From Tolypothrix tenuis PCC 7101 (GTDB lineage: Bacteria; Cyanobacteriota; Cyanobacteriia; Cyanobacteriales; Nostocaceae), in the NCBI RefSeq assembly GCF_002368295.1, contig NZ_AP018248.1, positions 4,154,767 through 4,218,766 on the forward strand: a stretch of 64,000 bases of DNA. Reading direction: 5' to 3'. Position 1 is the stretch's first letter; each line of letters starts with the position of its first letter. The notes under the pieces were generated by a model. That model ran no database searches. It worked only from the letters and a program-made list of their open reading frames with translations, and was not told where the DNA came from. The position numbers were made by a program, and so were the translations under genes. Below are positions 7,497 to 16,229 of the stretch, in pieces.

Positions 7497-7899
7497 CCCA
7501 TGTGCATTGGTGTCAACTTAAGCTTAAAGCTATATAGGGCAGGCGTTGTAAAAATACCTCGCGCCCTCATCCCCTAACCCCTTCTCCCTCAGGGAGAAGG
7601 GGAATTAAGCTGTTACGCATTTAAATTGTATATTTCGCACTCAGGTTGTCAAAAGTCCAGAGTCCAGAGTCAAAGGCTAGCTGGGACTTTGGAACGCCAG
7701 TTCACTCAACGGAGGGAACCTCCGCACGTGACTGGCTCCTCTTGACCCTTGACAGTCCTAACGCCAGAATATTTGATTTATGTGCATATCAGCTTAAATC
7801 TATTGCTCCCCTCTCCTGGTGGGAGAGGGGCTGGGGGTGAGGGCGAAACCTTGCAACCAAGAGGGTTTCACGTTAAGCTGACACCAATGACCCATGTGC
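7497..7899. mobile_element. MITE-like composite inverted repeat
   Basis: Left arm about 7497-7640 and right arm about 7768-7899 are imperfect inverted copies. Matches include GCATTGGTGTCAACTTAA against the complement of TTAAGCTGACACCAATG, the block CGCCCTCATCCCC...GGAGAAGGGG (7562-7602) against its inverse at 7806-7845, and AATTAAGCTGTTACGCAT against its inverse near 7770-7800. Between the arms are a GTCCAGA heptamer patch and the 48-bp palindromic element at 7692-7739. No transposase frame is present, so any movement would depend on a transposase elsewhere. It fills most of the 587-bp gap between ilvC and the methyltransferase. Confidence 0.65.
7692..7739 (+). repeat. 48-bp nested palindrome, copy 1
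   Basis: Outer arms GCCAGT/ACTGGC, then CAC/GTG, then inner CGGAG/CTCCG. A second copy in the opposite orientation is at 34121-34168, differing at a few inner positions. Confidence 0.8.
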
Positions 7900-8010
7900 C
7901 GCTCCGCACTCGCGTTGGGAGAAACGGCTTGCTCCCCCTGCTCCCTGCTCCTTTTCCCCCTGCCTCTTCTGTCCACAGCATCACGTGCATTACCACTGAC
8001 AATCTGCTGT

Positions 8011-8790
8011 ATGACTAATATTTCCGTACCCAATCATGATTGGAATACTGCCCTGTATCAAGATAAACACGCCTTTGTCTGGCAGTATGGCGAAGACTTG
8101 TTAAAATTACTCAATCCTCAATCTGGGGAAGCAATTTTGGATCTCGGCTGTGGTACAGGACAATTAACAGCAAAAATTGCTCAAGCCGGGGCTGAAGTAT
8201 GGGGAATTGATCATGCCCCTGAGATGATTGAGAAGGCTAGAAACAACTATCCTCATCTGCACTTTGATATTGCTGATGCGACCAACTTTCAAGTTGAACA
8301 GCCTTTAGATGCGGTGTTTTCTAACGCTGTTTTACATTGGGTGAAACAAGCAGATTTAGCGATCGCCTCCATATATGAAGCACTCAAACCAGGGGGACGG
8401 TTTGTGGCAGAATTTGGCGGGAAGGGGAATGTACAGGCGATTGTCTCAGCTTTGAATAGCGCCATCACAGCGATGGCAATTCCCGAACCACAAACCAGGA
8501 ATCCTTGGTATTATCCCAGTATTGCTGAGTATGCTACTCTCTTAGAAAAGCAAGGGTTTGAGGTAATTTATGCTCACTTATATCCTCGCCCAACTGTGTT
8601 AGCCGACCAAGAAGCAGGTCTAGCCAACTGGATTAAAATGTTTGCCGGCACTTTCTTTGTGGGAATGTCTGCTGAACAACAAGCACAAGTAATTCACCAA
8701 GTAGAAGATACTTTGCGTCCGACACTATATCAACAAGAAAATTGGACAGCAGACTACCGCAGAATTCGGATTGTGGCTATTAAAGTCTAA
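8011..8790 (+). CDS. Class I SAM-dependent methyltransferase
   Basis: 259 residues. SAM-binding motif I is AILDLGCGTGQLT at about 43-55, the acidic end of strand 2 is GIDHAPEMI, and motifs II/III are seen in DAVFSNAVLHW and EALKPGGRFVAEFGG. The family resembles TAM-like (trans-aconitate) and biotin/menaquinone-type small-molecule methyltransferases; the substrate cannot be named. The frame is open back to 7894, through repeat DNA; the ATG at 8011 (MTNISVPNHDWN) is the last one before the conserved YQDKHAFVWQYGE block. It ends 21 nt before the CbiE/CbiT gene and may be co-transcribed with it. Confidence 0.85.
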   Translation: MTNISVPNHDWNTALYQDKHAFVWQYGEDLLKLLNPQSGEAILDLGCGTGQLTAKIAQAGAEVWGIDHAPEMIEKARNNYPHLHFDIADATNFQVEQPLDAVFSNAVLHWVKQADLAIASIYEALKPGGRFVAEFGGKGNVQAIVSALNSAITAMAIPEPQTRNPWYYPSIAEYATLLEKQGFEVIYAHLYPRPTVLADQEAGLANWIKMFAGTFFVGMSAEQQAQVIHQVEDTLRPTLYQQENWTADYRRIRIVAIKV

Positions 8791-8811
8791 ATTATCTATT
8801 TATGAGCGAAA

Positions 8812-10038
8812 ATGGTAGGTAAATGGCTGGCGATTGTTGGTATTGGTGAAGATGGATTACAAGGATTAAGTGCGATCGCCCGTTCCCTAGTGGATCAAGC
8901 TGAAATCATAGTAGGAGGCGATCGCCATTTAGCAATGCTTCCTAGCAACGATGAACGCCATAAAATTACCTGGGCTTCCCCCATTAGCAATTCAGTAGCC
9001 GAAATTACCCAACGTCGCGGCCAAGCTGTATGTGTCCTCGCTAGCGGCGATCCCATGTGTTACGGAATTGGTGTGACTTTAACAAAACAAATTCCTCTCT
9101 CCGAAATCACAATTATTCCCGCACCTTCAGCTTTCAGCCTCGCCTGTGCCAGATTAGGATGGTCATTAACAGAAGTAGAAACCGTCAGCTTGTGCGGTCG
9201 TCCACCTGCCCTGATTCAGTCTTATATTTATCCTGGGGCACGACTACTAATTTTGAGTGCAGGTAAAGATACACCTGGGATTGTGTCCAAAATTTTGACA
9301 CAACGCGGCTATGGTGACAGTAAAATTACGGTTTTAGAAAGGATGGGTGGTACACAAGAACGAATTGTAGAAAGTACCGCAGCATCTTGGAATCAAACAG
9401 ATATCGCCGCTTTAAATGCGATCGCAGTTGATTGTGTGGCTGATTTTGGGGTTCTATGTTTGCCCAGAATCCCAGGATTACCAGATAACGCTTATCATCA
9501 CGATGGCCAATTAACCAAACATGAAGTTAGGGCGATTACCCTAGCTACCCTAGCACCAATACCCGGAGAACTGCTGTGGGATGTAGGCGCTGGTTGTGGT
9601 TCAATTTCTATAGAATGGATGCGGACTCATCCTCGATGTGGTGCGATCGCTATTGAACAAAACTCAACTAGACTGCAATACATTGCCGATAATGCAGCCG
9701 CTTTAGGTGTCCCAAACCTGCAAATTGTCGCCGGAAAAGCACCAAATTCTCTGCAAGATTTACCGCAACCTGATGCTATTTTTATCGGTGGTGGTGTAAC
9801 AGCAGATAATTTATTTGATATTTGTTGGTCAGTACTCAAACCAGGTGGCAGATTAGTGGCAAATGTCGTCACTATTGAAGGCGAACAAACTTTATTTAAA
9901 TGGTATGAAAAAGTGGGTGGAAACTTCACCCGCATTGCCATACAACGTGCCGAACCAATCGGTAAATTTTTAGGCTGGCGAGGAATGGCACCTGTTACTC
10001 AATGGATAGCAATAAAATCTTCTGCGATAAATCAATAA
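8812..10038 (+). CDS. cobL: Precorrin-6Y/cobalt-precorrin C5,C15-methyltransferase (decarboxylating), CbiE-CbiT fusion
   Basis: 408 residues, a fusion of two corrin-ring enzymes of adenosylcobalamin synthesis. Residues about 1-205 are the CbiE part (IVGIGEDGLQGLS, GGDRHLAML, LASGDPMCYGIG), a tetrapyrrole methyltransferase acting at C5. Residues about 225-405 are CbiT, which methylates C15 and decarboxylates the C12 acetate; its SAM loop is LLWDVGAGCGSISIEW. The fused order is that of CobL. No other cob/cbi gene and no cobalamin riboswitch is seen in the window. Confidence 0.93.
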   Translation: MVGKWLAIVGIGEDGLQGLSAIARSLVDQAEIIVGGDRHLAMLPSNDERHKITWASPISNSVAEITQRRGQAVCVLASGDPMCYGIGVTLTKQIPLSEITIIPAPSAFSLACARLGWSLTEVETVSLCGRPPALIQSYIYPGARLLILSAGKDTPGIVSKILTQRGYGDSKITVLERMGGTQERIVESTAASWNQTDIAALNAIAVDCVADFGVLCLPRIPGLPDNAYHHDGQLTKHEVRAITLATLAPIPGELLWDVGAGCGSISIEWMRTHPRCGAIAIEQNSTRLQYIADNAAALGVPNLQIVAGKAPNSLQDLPQPDAIFIGGGVTADNLFDICWSVLKPGGRLVANVVTIEGEQTLFKWYEKVGGNFTRIAIQRAEPIGKFLGWRGMAPVTQWIAIKSSAINQ

Positions 10039-10220
10039 TTTATTTGCCAATTTTATCGGCGTTGATCTGCGGTTAATTATTTATTGTTTATTCATTTTTA
10101 AATGCGATTAACTCAGAGGCAGATTGAATCAGCAAATCTTGCTTAATATCTTTAAGCGCATTGTTGATTGCCTCTTGGAGTGCGATCGCCCTTCGCCTGT
10201 GAAGGCATATCGGCAAAAAC

Positions 10221-10526
10221 TTATACCAACTCAAATAATGTTTGCAACAGATAAATCTTTTGTAAGGGCACGGCATTCTCAATCTTTTGGCATATCAAAT
10301 ATCTTACTGGTGCCGTGCCCCTACTTATCTGTCGCGTTCTTTTTTCAAAATGGTATTACAGCAGTTTTCATGTATTTAGACCACACGCTAATATCTGTAT
10401 TTCTTTGTTCCTTTGCGCCTACCCTGCGGGCACGACTGCGTCGAATGCGTGAGATATTGGCAGTTTAAAGCATTTTGGCTATACGGAGCAGTCGAACCTC
10501 GCAAACATTTTTTGAATTGGTATTAC
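10221..10526. mobile_element. MITE-like element with nested inverted repeats
   Basis: Outer arms: TATACCAACTCAAATAATG at about 10221 and the inverse of it, CATTTTTTGAATTGGTATTAC, ending about 10526. Inner arms: GGGCACGGCA at 10266-10275 and TGCCGTGCCC at 10311-10320. A further GGTATTAC terminus occurs at 10351-10358. Part of the inner sequence recurs near 466-500. No transposase frame. To its left, a minus-strand frame ending at 10088 (RRRAIALQEAINNALKDI) may be a gene tail cut by the insertion, but I cannot name it. The element fills most of the gap between cobL and ssrA. Confidence 0.6.
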
Positions 10527-10553
10527 TTTCGTGACTAACCATGTCTTGAGGCT

Positions 10554-10589
10554 AAAAAAATCCACCTAGATATTAAATTATCAGGTGGA
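10554..10589 (-). terminator. Rho-independent terminator of ssrA
   Basis: On the minus strand, TCCACCT pairs with AGGTGGA (10583-10589 with 10561-10567) across a 15-nt AT-rich loop and is followed directly by TTTTTTT. It starts about 19 nt after the mature tmRNA 3' end. Confidence 0.9.
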
Positions 10590-10607
10590 CTTGTTCAATA
10601 TTTTTAG

Positions 10608-10993
10608 TGGATCCGAGCAGAGTCGAACTGCTGTCCAAATTGGGTATTGACCCTCCGCTCATTCACAGGTTTAGCCTATCTGACCCTCAAGGCGGGAATC
10701 GTTCATTATCCCGAACGTAGGATGCTCTGATTAAGTCTTAGCTAGCAAGTCAACCAGAGAATACTTGCTAGAGCATCCGTTGGGGTTGGTCTCTAGCCCT
10801 TAACGGAGTCGGACTAAAGACGCTCGAACCTATAAGAGGCTATTAGGCAGCAACTAGGGCTTCCTTACGAGCAAATTTTACGATATTGTTCGCATTTACT
10901 TTTGTTTTGAGCCTTGGATTTCCGAGAGGAGACTCACTCTCGACCTGAATCACAGAGCAGCGTTCGCCAACCTGTCGAAACCGTGACGGACCC
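10608..10993 (-). ncRNA. ssrA: tmRNA (transfer-messenger RNA)
   Basis: Rescues stalled ribosomes by acting first as alanyl-tRNA, then as mRNA. The 5' end GGGTCCG (10993-10987) pairs with CGGATCC (10615-10609) to make the acceptor stem; discriminator A is at 10608 and CCA is not encoded. GGTTTCGACAGG and the T-arm sequence GTTCGACTC are typical. The tag frame GCG AAC AAT ATC... translates ANNIVKFARKEALVAA followed by TAA, read on the minus strand around 10900-10850. It is a one-piece, not permuted, gene. A terminator follows at 10554-10589. Confidence 0.97.
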
Positions 10994-11010
10994 ATGTTCT
11001 TCATACTTCA

Positions 11011-11016
11011 ATTATA
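11011..11016 (-). promoter_or_regulatory. Putative -10 box of ssrA
   Basis: TATAAT on the minus strand, 18 nt upstream of the mature tmRNA 5' end. The expected -35 region has only a poor match, so the assignment rests on the -10 and its position. Confidence 0.45.
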
Positions 11017-11787
11017 ATACGCGCTTTGGGAAATGTGTGTTTTGACAAATAATTTTCTGAGCAGCAGCTTCACAGGCAACAGGTCACTTGCTCAGGGACT
11101 GGCGGGGCAGAGATGCGATTAATCGCGTCTCAACAAGCAGGGGGGACAAAGAATATATTCTCGGAGTACATTGAATAATTTATTTTCTGGAAGTATCTAA
11201 GAAATAAATATGTAGTTGATGAGGGCGCTGCAATTATATCTTTTTGTATAATTTATTACATTATATTTTGCGTCGTTTTTAACGACTTCAATTTGCAACA
11301 CTTTATTAAAGCGACTTTTGTCTGTTGAAGTGGGAAGTTCAGCATTCGGAAAATACGTAGTTTTTTGCTATTCAGATACGAAATTACAGTATAATTTCGG
11401 CTTACTAATGTGCTTGGGCATCAGTATGATATGACCAGACATATATAAATAGGTACATTAATTAGTCATTAAAGCTTGGGTACGCGCTCAGATTTAATCA
11501 GGGTGCATGAAAATATTTTGTCAATATTCAAGAGGTAATGGCTATTCGCCATAATTTTGAATTGTTTGTCCTCCTCTCCTTATTTACTTCCCTATTCCCC
11601 AGTCCCCATTCGTGAATTTGGTGTTCTGGTCAGTTAAATACAGAAACAATCTGCAGCGTCTTTAGATATTACTGATTTTAGTGTTGGGAAATGGACTTGT
11701 TAAGCTTTGATCGCTAACTTATACATGACGATTCAAGCGTTGTTTCAGGAGGTAAACAAACAAAAGTAAAAATTATTATAAAATCTT
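11017..11787. other. Long AT-rich spacer between ssrA and the TPS island
   Basis: No gene recognised. It holds the palindrome copy at 11111-11130 and a short pyrimidine repeat near 11567-11600. It is the only place for the promoter of the tpsB-led gene run, but I cannot point to a convincing promoter. Confidence 0.5.
11111..11130. repeat. Dispersed palindrome AGATGCGATTAATCGCGTCT, copy 3
   Basis: Identical to 5041-5060. Confidence 0.75.
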
Positions 11788-13554
11788 ATGCAGAATAAAT
11801 GTGTTTTTTTCAGCCAACAAATATTCAGATCCAATTTTTTATTAAAGCCTCTAAGTTTCAGCTTTGTTTTAGTAGCAGTTTTGGGTAACTATCAAAATAC
11901 CTATGCCCAAACAGCTAATCCTCAAGCCTTACCACCTGGGAGAGTAGAAGAAGTTCCGGTGACACCATTACCTGCGGATATGCTACCGCAGCCACCAGAA
12001 ACCAATCCCATACTACCTCCGCCACAATTACCAGATCAGTCAACTCCCTCGCAAGACGATCCCAATGCTAAGTTTCGAGTAGAGCGCATTGAAGTTGTTG
12101 GAAGTACAGTTTTCAAACCAGAACAGTTTGCCGCGATTACAGCTCCTTTTGTGGGCAAAGAACTCAGTTTTGTGGAGTTGTTACAAATTAAAGAAGCAAT
12201 TACCAAGCTGTACAGCGATAACGGTTATGTCACCACAGGCGCATTGATTACGCCGCAAACAGTAGAAGCTGGGGTCATCAAAATTCAGGTGATCGAAGGT
12301 AACGTCCAAGAAATCAAGATTAGTGGTAATCGGCGATTGCGTAGTCAATACATTCGCGATCGCATTCAACTGGGTGCAGGAACTCCCTTGAATGTGCCGC
12401 GCTTAATCGAAAAGTTGCAACTACTCCGCCTCGATCCACGCATTCAAAACCTCTCAGCTGAGTTACAGATGGGGGTAACTCCAGGAAGCAATATCTTACA
12501 AGTCGAAGTCCAAGAAGCCGACACCTTCAGCCTCACAGCATCTTTAGATAATGGGCGATCGCCTAGTGTCGGTAGTTTTCGCCGGGGTGTGGATCTCCAA
12601 GAAGCCAATTTACTCGGTTTAGGCGACACTCTCAGTATCGGATACGCGAATACCGATGGTAGTAATACAGTCAATCTGAATTACACCCTCCCGATTAACG
12701 CTCACAATGGTACACTCTCTTTCGGCTTGAACAAGGGTTGGAACAGAGTAATTGAAGAACCATTCAGCGTTCTTGATATTCAATCAAATACCACATCTTA
12801 CGAATTTGGTTATCGACAACCATTAATACAAAAACCTTCTCAGGAATTAGCGGTGGGGCTGTCGTTCTCGCGTCAAGAAAGCCAAACTGAGTTAGGTATT
12901 GATAATATTGGGCCGTTTAAACTTTCACCCGGCGCAGATGCTCAAGGAAGAACCAATATTTCAGCCTTCCGCTTTTTTCAAGAATATACTCAACGTACTA
13001 CCAGCCAAGTTTTTGCGGCGCGATCGCAATTTAGTTTGGGTGTAGATTGGTTTGGTGCGAATGTTAATGCAGATGAACCAGATAGCCGCTTTTTCGCTTG
13101 GCGAGGACAGGCGCAATGGGTACGACAGTTAGCACCAGACACCCTATTTTTAGCGAGGGGAGATTTACAACTAGCAGCAGATTCTCTTGTACCTTTAGAG
13201 CAATTTGGTTTGGGTGGACAATTAAGTGTACGGGGCTATCGCCAAGATACATTACTTACAGATAATGGAATGTTATTCTCCGCAGAATTTCGGTTACCGA
13301 TTCTGCGTGCCCCAAAAATGGGGGGAGTACTACAGCTGACACCCTTCATTGATGTAGGTAAAGGTTGGAATGTTAAGGGTAACGATCCATCTCCAAGTAC
13401 TTTGGTAGGTACTGGTATAGGGTTGCTATGGAAGCAAAACAATAACTTCTCAGCCCGTATAGATTGGGGTATTCCCTTGACATCTGTAGAAGGGGAAAAG
13501 CGTAGTCTCCAAGAAAATGGTTTGTACTTCTCAGTACAATATTCGCCATTTTGA
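11788..13554 (+). CDS. TpsB outer-membrane transporter, ShlB/FhaC/HecB family
   Basis: 588 residues. Two-partner secretion pore that exports TpsA proteins across the outer membrane. N-terminal signal peptide with cleavage probably after NTYA (about 40), a Pro-rich linker (residues about 45-90), POTRA domains (FRVERIEVVGSTVFKPEQF and VIEGNVQEIKISGNRRL), then a 16-stranded barrel. LSVRGYRQDTL matches the conserved VRGY motif of the L6 loop needed for secretion. The last residues, LYFSVQYSPF, end in F as outer-membrane barrels do for Bam recognition. It is followed directly by four TpsA genes, which are its likely cargo. Confidence 0.93.
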   Translation: MQNKCVFFSQQIFRSNFLLKPLSFSFVLVAVLGNYQNTYAQTANPQALPPGRVEEVPVTPLPADMLPQPPETNPILPPPQLPDQSTPSQDDPNAKFRVERIEVVGSTVFKPEQFAAITAPFVGKELSFVELLQIKEAITKLYSDNGYVTTGALITPQTVEAGVIKIQVIEGNVQEIKISGNRRLRSQYIRDRIQLGAGTPLNVPRLIEKLQLLRLDPRIQNLSAELQMGVTPGSNILQVEVQEADTFSLTASLDNGRSPSVGSFRRGVDLQEANLLGLGDTLSIGYANTDGSNTVNLNYTLPINAHNGTLSFGLNKGWNRVIEEPFSVLDIQSNTTSYEFGYRQPLIQKPSQELAVGLSFSRQESQTELGIDNIGPFKLSPGADAQGRTNISAFRFFQEYTQRTTSQVFAARSQFSLGVDWFGANVNADEPDSRFFAWRGQAQWVRQLAPDTLFLARGDLQLAADSLVPLEQFGLGGQLSVRGYRQDTLLTDNGMLFSAEFRLPILRAPKMGGVLQLTPFIDVGKGWNVKGNDPSPSTLVGTGIGLLWKQNNNFSARIDWGIPLTSVEGEKRSLQENGLYFSVQYSPF

Positions 13555-13676
13555 TCAAAGCGAGATAAAACCTTTGAATATAGCGCTCGCTCATTTCTGG
13601 GTATGTGGACTTAATTTATTAAGTCAATTTGAACTGTGGGCTATCAAGGGTGAACTACAAAAGGAAAACAACCTCT

Positions 13677-16136
13677 ATGCAATTGGGCTGGCTAAAGAAC
13701 ATATTGAACAGTGGAATAGTTGTAGGTGCTACGCTTCTTTGGAGCAGTGCTACTAACGCTCAAGTGATACCTGACAACACACTCAATACCAAAGTTTCTG
13801 AAAGTAACAATAACTTTATTATCATCAACGGTACCCAGAGGGGAAATAACCTATTTCATAGCTTTAGCCAATTTTCTATACCTACAGGTAATTCTGCCCT
13901 ATTTGACAATGCAAGCGATGTGCAGAATATCTTTGCCCGTGTCACAGGTGGTAGCTTGTCGGATATTAATGGCATAATCCGCGCCAACGGTAGCGCCAAT
14001 TTGTTTTTGCTCAATCCTGCTGGTATTCTATTTGGGCCTAATGCTCAATTGCAGATTGGAGGTTCGTTTATAGGGACAACTGCCAATAGTATCGTATTTG
14101 CAGATGGCTCGAAATTTAGTGCAACAGATACTTCTTCATCTCCCATATTAACTATTAGCGTTCCCGTTGGCTTACAACTGGGCAGTAATCCGGGTTCGAT
14201 TACTGTTCAAGGACTAGGAAACAATGCCCAGTTAAGTGAATCGCTTCGGGTATCTGGACTCAACCTCGGTACCAGTGGATTACAACTCCAATCTGGAAAA
14301 ACCCTAGCATTAGTGGGTGGGAATATTGCTGTAAATGGAGGACTACTCTCTGCACCAGGGGGAAACATCGCATTGGGTAGTATCAATAACGCCAGCCTTG
14401 TTCTCAATTCTACTCCTCAAGGATTTACGCTGACTTATCCCAATGGTGCGAGTTTTGGCAATATTGAGCTTTCCCAACGAGCTTTAGCTTCTACACATGA
14501 TGTCACCAGAGGAGGTGGAGGAGCCATCCAAATCCAGGGAAAACAGGTAAGCATCCAAGATGGTTCTCTGATATTAGTACAAAATCGCAGTAATCAAGCT
14601 GCTGGTGATATTACCATCAACGCTACAGATTCTTTAAACATCATTGGCAAGTCTGCAGATTTTAAGAGTTCTAGCAGTTTAGTGAATGAAACTATATCCT
14701 CTGGTGCTGGGGGGAATGTTATAGTCACGACACCACGATTGAATATTGATCGCGGTGGGTATATTTTAACCCGTAGCTTTAGCGCTGGGTCGGCTGGCAA
14801 CATTGTAGTCAATGCTGATGATATGCGGGTCAATGGTTTTGCATTTGGCGATCCTTCCGCTTTTCGCGCAGTGAGCCAGGTCTCAGCCGTTTCCTTTGGT
14901 AATGGCAAGGGCGGAAATATTGCCATTTCCACTCGAAATCTCTCTGTTGCAGCTGGAGCCAATATTGCCGCCAGACCCTATGGTGTTGGTAAGGGTGGTG
15001 ATGTCAATGTGAAGGCAGATACAATTCAAGTCATAGGTGCGGGAGCGCCAACAGGTGTTTATTTTACTTTAATTTCTGCTGCTACATTTGGGCCTGGTGA
15101 TGCAGGGAATTTGACAATCGATACCCGTAAGCTGTCCGTTGAAGGTGGCGGTAGAGTATCGGCTTCTAGCATCATTTTAGGAAATGCTGGTTCGTTGACT
15201 ATTAATGCCTCTGAATCAGTTGATGTGAGTGGTGTCAAAGATGCAGAAAATCCCAGCTATATCGGTACAGCCGTGCTTCCTGTTGGTGTGTTTAGTACAA
15301 TTTCCCGTGCTAATGCAGGTAACACGACTATTAATGCCCCAATTTTTAAGATTAGTAATGGTGCTAAAGTTTTTGTCGAAAACCTGGGCTCTGGGACAGC
15401 TGGGACTCTGCACATTAATGCCAATATTCTCAAACTCGACAATCAAGCAAAAATTTCAGCATCCACAAAAGCTGGAGAAGGAGGTAATATCGACCTCCAA
15501 CTACGAGATTTATTACTCATGCGTCATGGCAGTTTGATGAGTGCAGAAGCAGGTGGTAGTGGTAATGGTGGCAATATCACAATCAATGCTCCTATAGTTG
15601 TGGGTTTAGAAAATAGTGACATTGTTGCTAATGCTGTCCAAGGACGGGGGGGTAATATTGAAATCACCACTCAAAGCATCTTTGGATTGAAGTACCGTGA
15701 CCAACTGACTCAGGAAAATGATATTACTGCCAGTTCGCAATTTGGCTTGAGTGGTATAGTTCAAGTCAATACTGTTGGTGTTGATCCCAATTCTGGTTTA
15801 ATCGAACTACCAGTAAATATTACTGACCCGTCGCAGCAAATTGCTACAGGCTGTGCTGCAAATACTGCTAGTAGTTTTGTAGCCACAGGAAGGGGTGGTT
15901 TACCACAAAATCCTATGCAGGAAGTGATGAGCGATCGCACTTGGTCTGATATTCGTGATATCTCTGCATATCGAAAAATTGGTGAGAGAATTACTCACAC
16001 ACCCAAATCACCAACGGTTTTAATCGCAGCTACATCTTGGCATCGTAACGCTCAAGGCAAAATCGAGCTAGTTGCTCATCAATCTCCTACTCAGGTGCAA
16101 CCATCATTAACCTGTGCTGCACTTCCTCACATTTAA
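13677..16136 (+). CDS. TpsA exoprotein 1, filamentous haemagglutinin N-terminal domain
   Basis: 819 residues from ATG 13677. Signal peptide MQLGWLKN...SSATNAQ, then the TPS secretion domain at about 30-150, with NNLFHSFSQFSIPTG and NPAGILFGPNAQL, which TpsB recognises in this family. The rest is a right-handed beta-helix with GGN(I/V) turns. The end carries QIATGC, FVATGRGGLPQNP and a last LTCAA; the two cysteines are conserved in all four copies. The frame is open to 13629, but the earlier start would bury the signal peptide; AAAGGA is 12 nt before ATG 13677. The C-terminal 68 residues are almost identical to those of the next gene. Probably a surface-attached adhesin; ligand unknown. Confidence 0.88.
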   Translation: MQLGWLKNILNSGIVVGATLLWSSATNAQVIPDNTLNTKVSESNNNFIIINGTQRGNNLFHSFSQFSIPTGNSALFDNASDVQNIFARVTGGSLSDINGIIRANGSANLFLLNPAGILFGPNAQLQIGGSFIGTTANSIVFADGSKFSATDTSSSPILTISVPVGLQLGSNPGSITVQGLGNNAQLSESLRVSGLNLGTSGLQLQSGKTLALVGGNIAVNGGLLSAPGGNIALGSINNASLVLNSTPQGFTLTYPNGASFGNIELSQRALASTHDVTRGGGGAIQIQGKQVSIQDGSLILVQNRSNQAAGDITINATDSLNIIGKSADFKSSSSLVNETISSGAGGNVIVTTPRLNIDRGGYILTRSFSAGSAGNIVVNADDMRVNGFAFGDPSAFRAVSQVSAVSFGNGKGGNIAISTRNLSVAAGANIAARPYGVGKGGDVNVKADTIQVIGAGAPTGVYFTLISAATFGPGDAGNLTIDTRKLSVEGGGRVSASSIILGNAGSLTINASESVDVSGVKDAENPSYIGTAVLPVGVFSTISRANAGNTTINAPIFKISNGAKVFVENLGSGTAGTLHINANILKLDNQAKISASTKAGEGGNIDLQLRDLLLMRHGSLMSAEAGGSGNGGNITINAPIVVGLENSDIVANAVQGRGGNIEITTQSIFGLKYRDQLTQENDITASSQFGLSGIVQVNTVGVDPNSGLIELPVNITDPSQQIATGCAANTASSFVATGRGGLPQNPMQEVMSDRTWSDIRDISAYRKIGERITHTPKSPTVLIAATSWHRNAQGKIELVAHQSPTQVQPSLTCAALPHI

Positions 16137-16229
16137 TTTTTCTATAGATAACATAGTATTTTTCAATCATTAATGTTCAGAACAATACCGTTTGGGGAAT
16201 ATTAAATGCATACTAGCGAAGATTGAAGG
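16137..16229 (+). repeat. Conserved TpsA spacer block, copy 1
   Basis: The gap between TpsA 1 and TpsA 2 shares a run (AATCATTA.TGTTCAGAACAATA..G.TTGGGGAATATTAAAT) with the gap 18738-18824 before TpsA 3. The similarity continues into the signal-peptide codons. Confidence 0.7.

Noticed and set aside
10088..10282. 64-codon minus-strand frame with RRRAIALQEAINNALKDIKQ
   Set aside because: Could be a gene tail, but its beginning is repeat DNA and I recognise no family; kept only as a note under the MITE-like element.
10124..10468. 114-codon plus-strand frame near ssrA
   Set aside because: Runs through the nested inverted repeats and has no domain.
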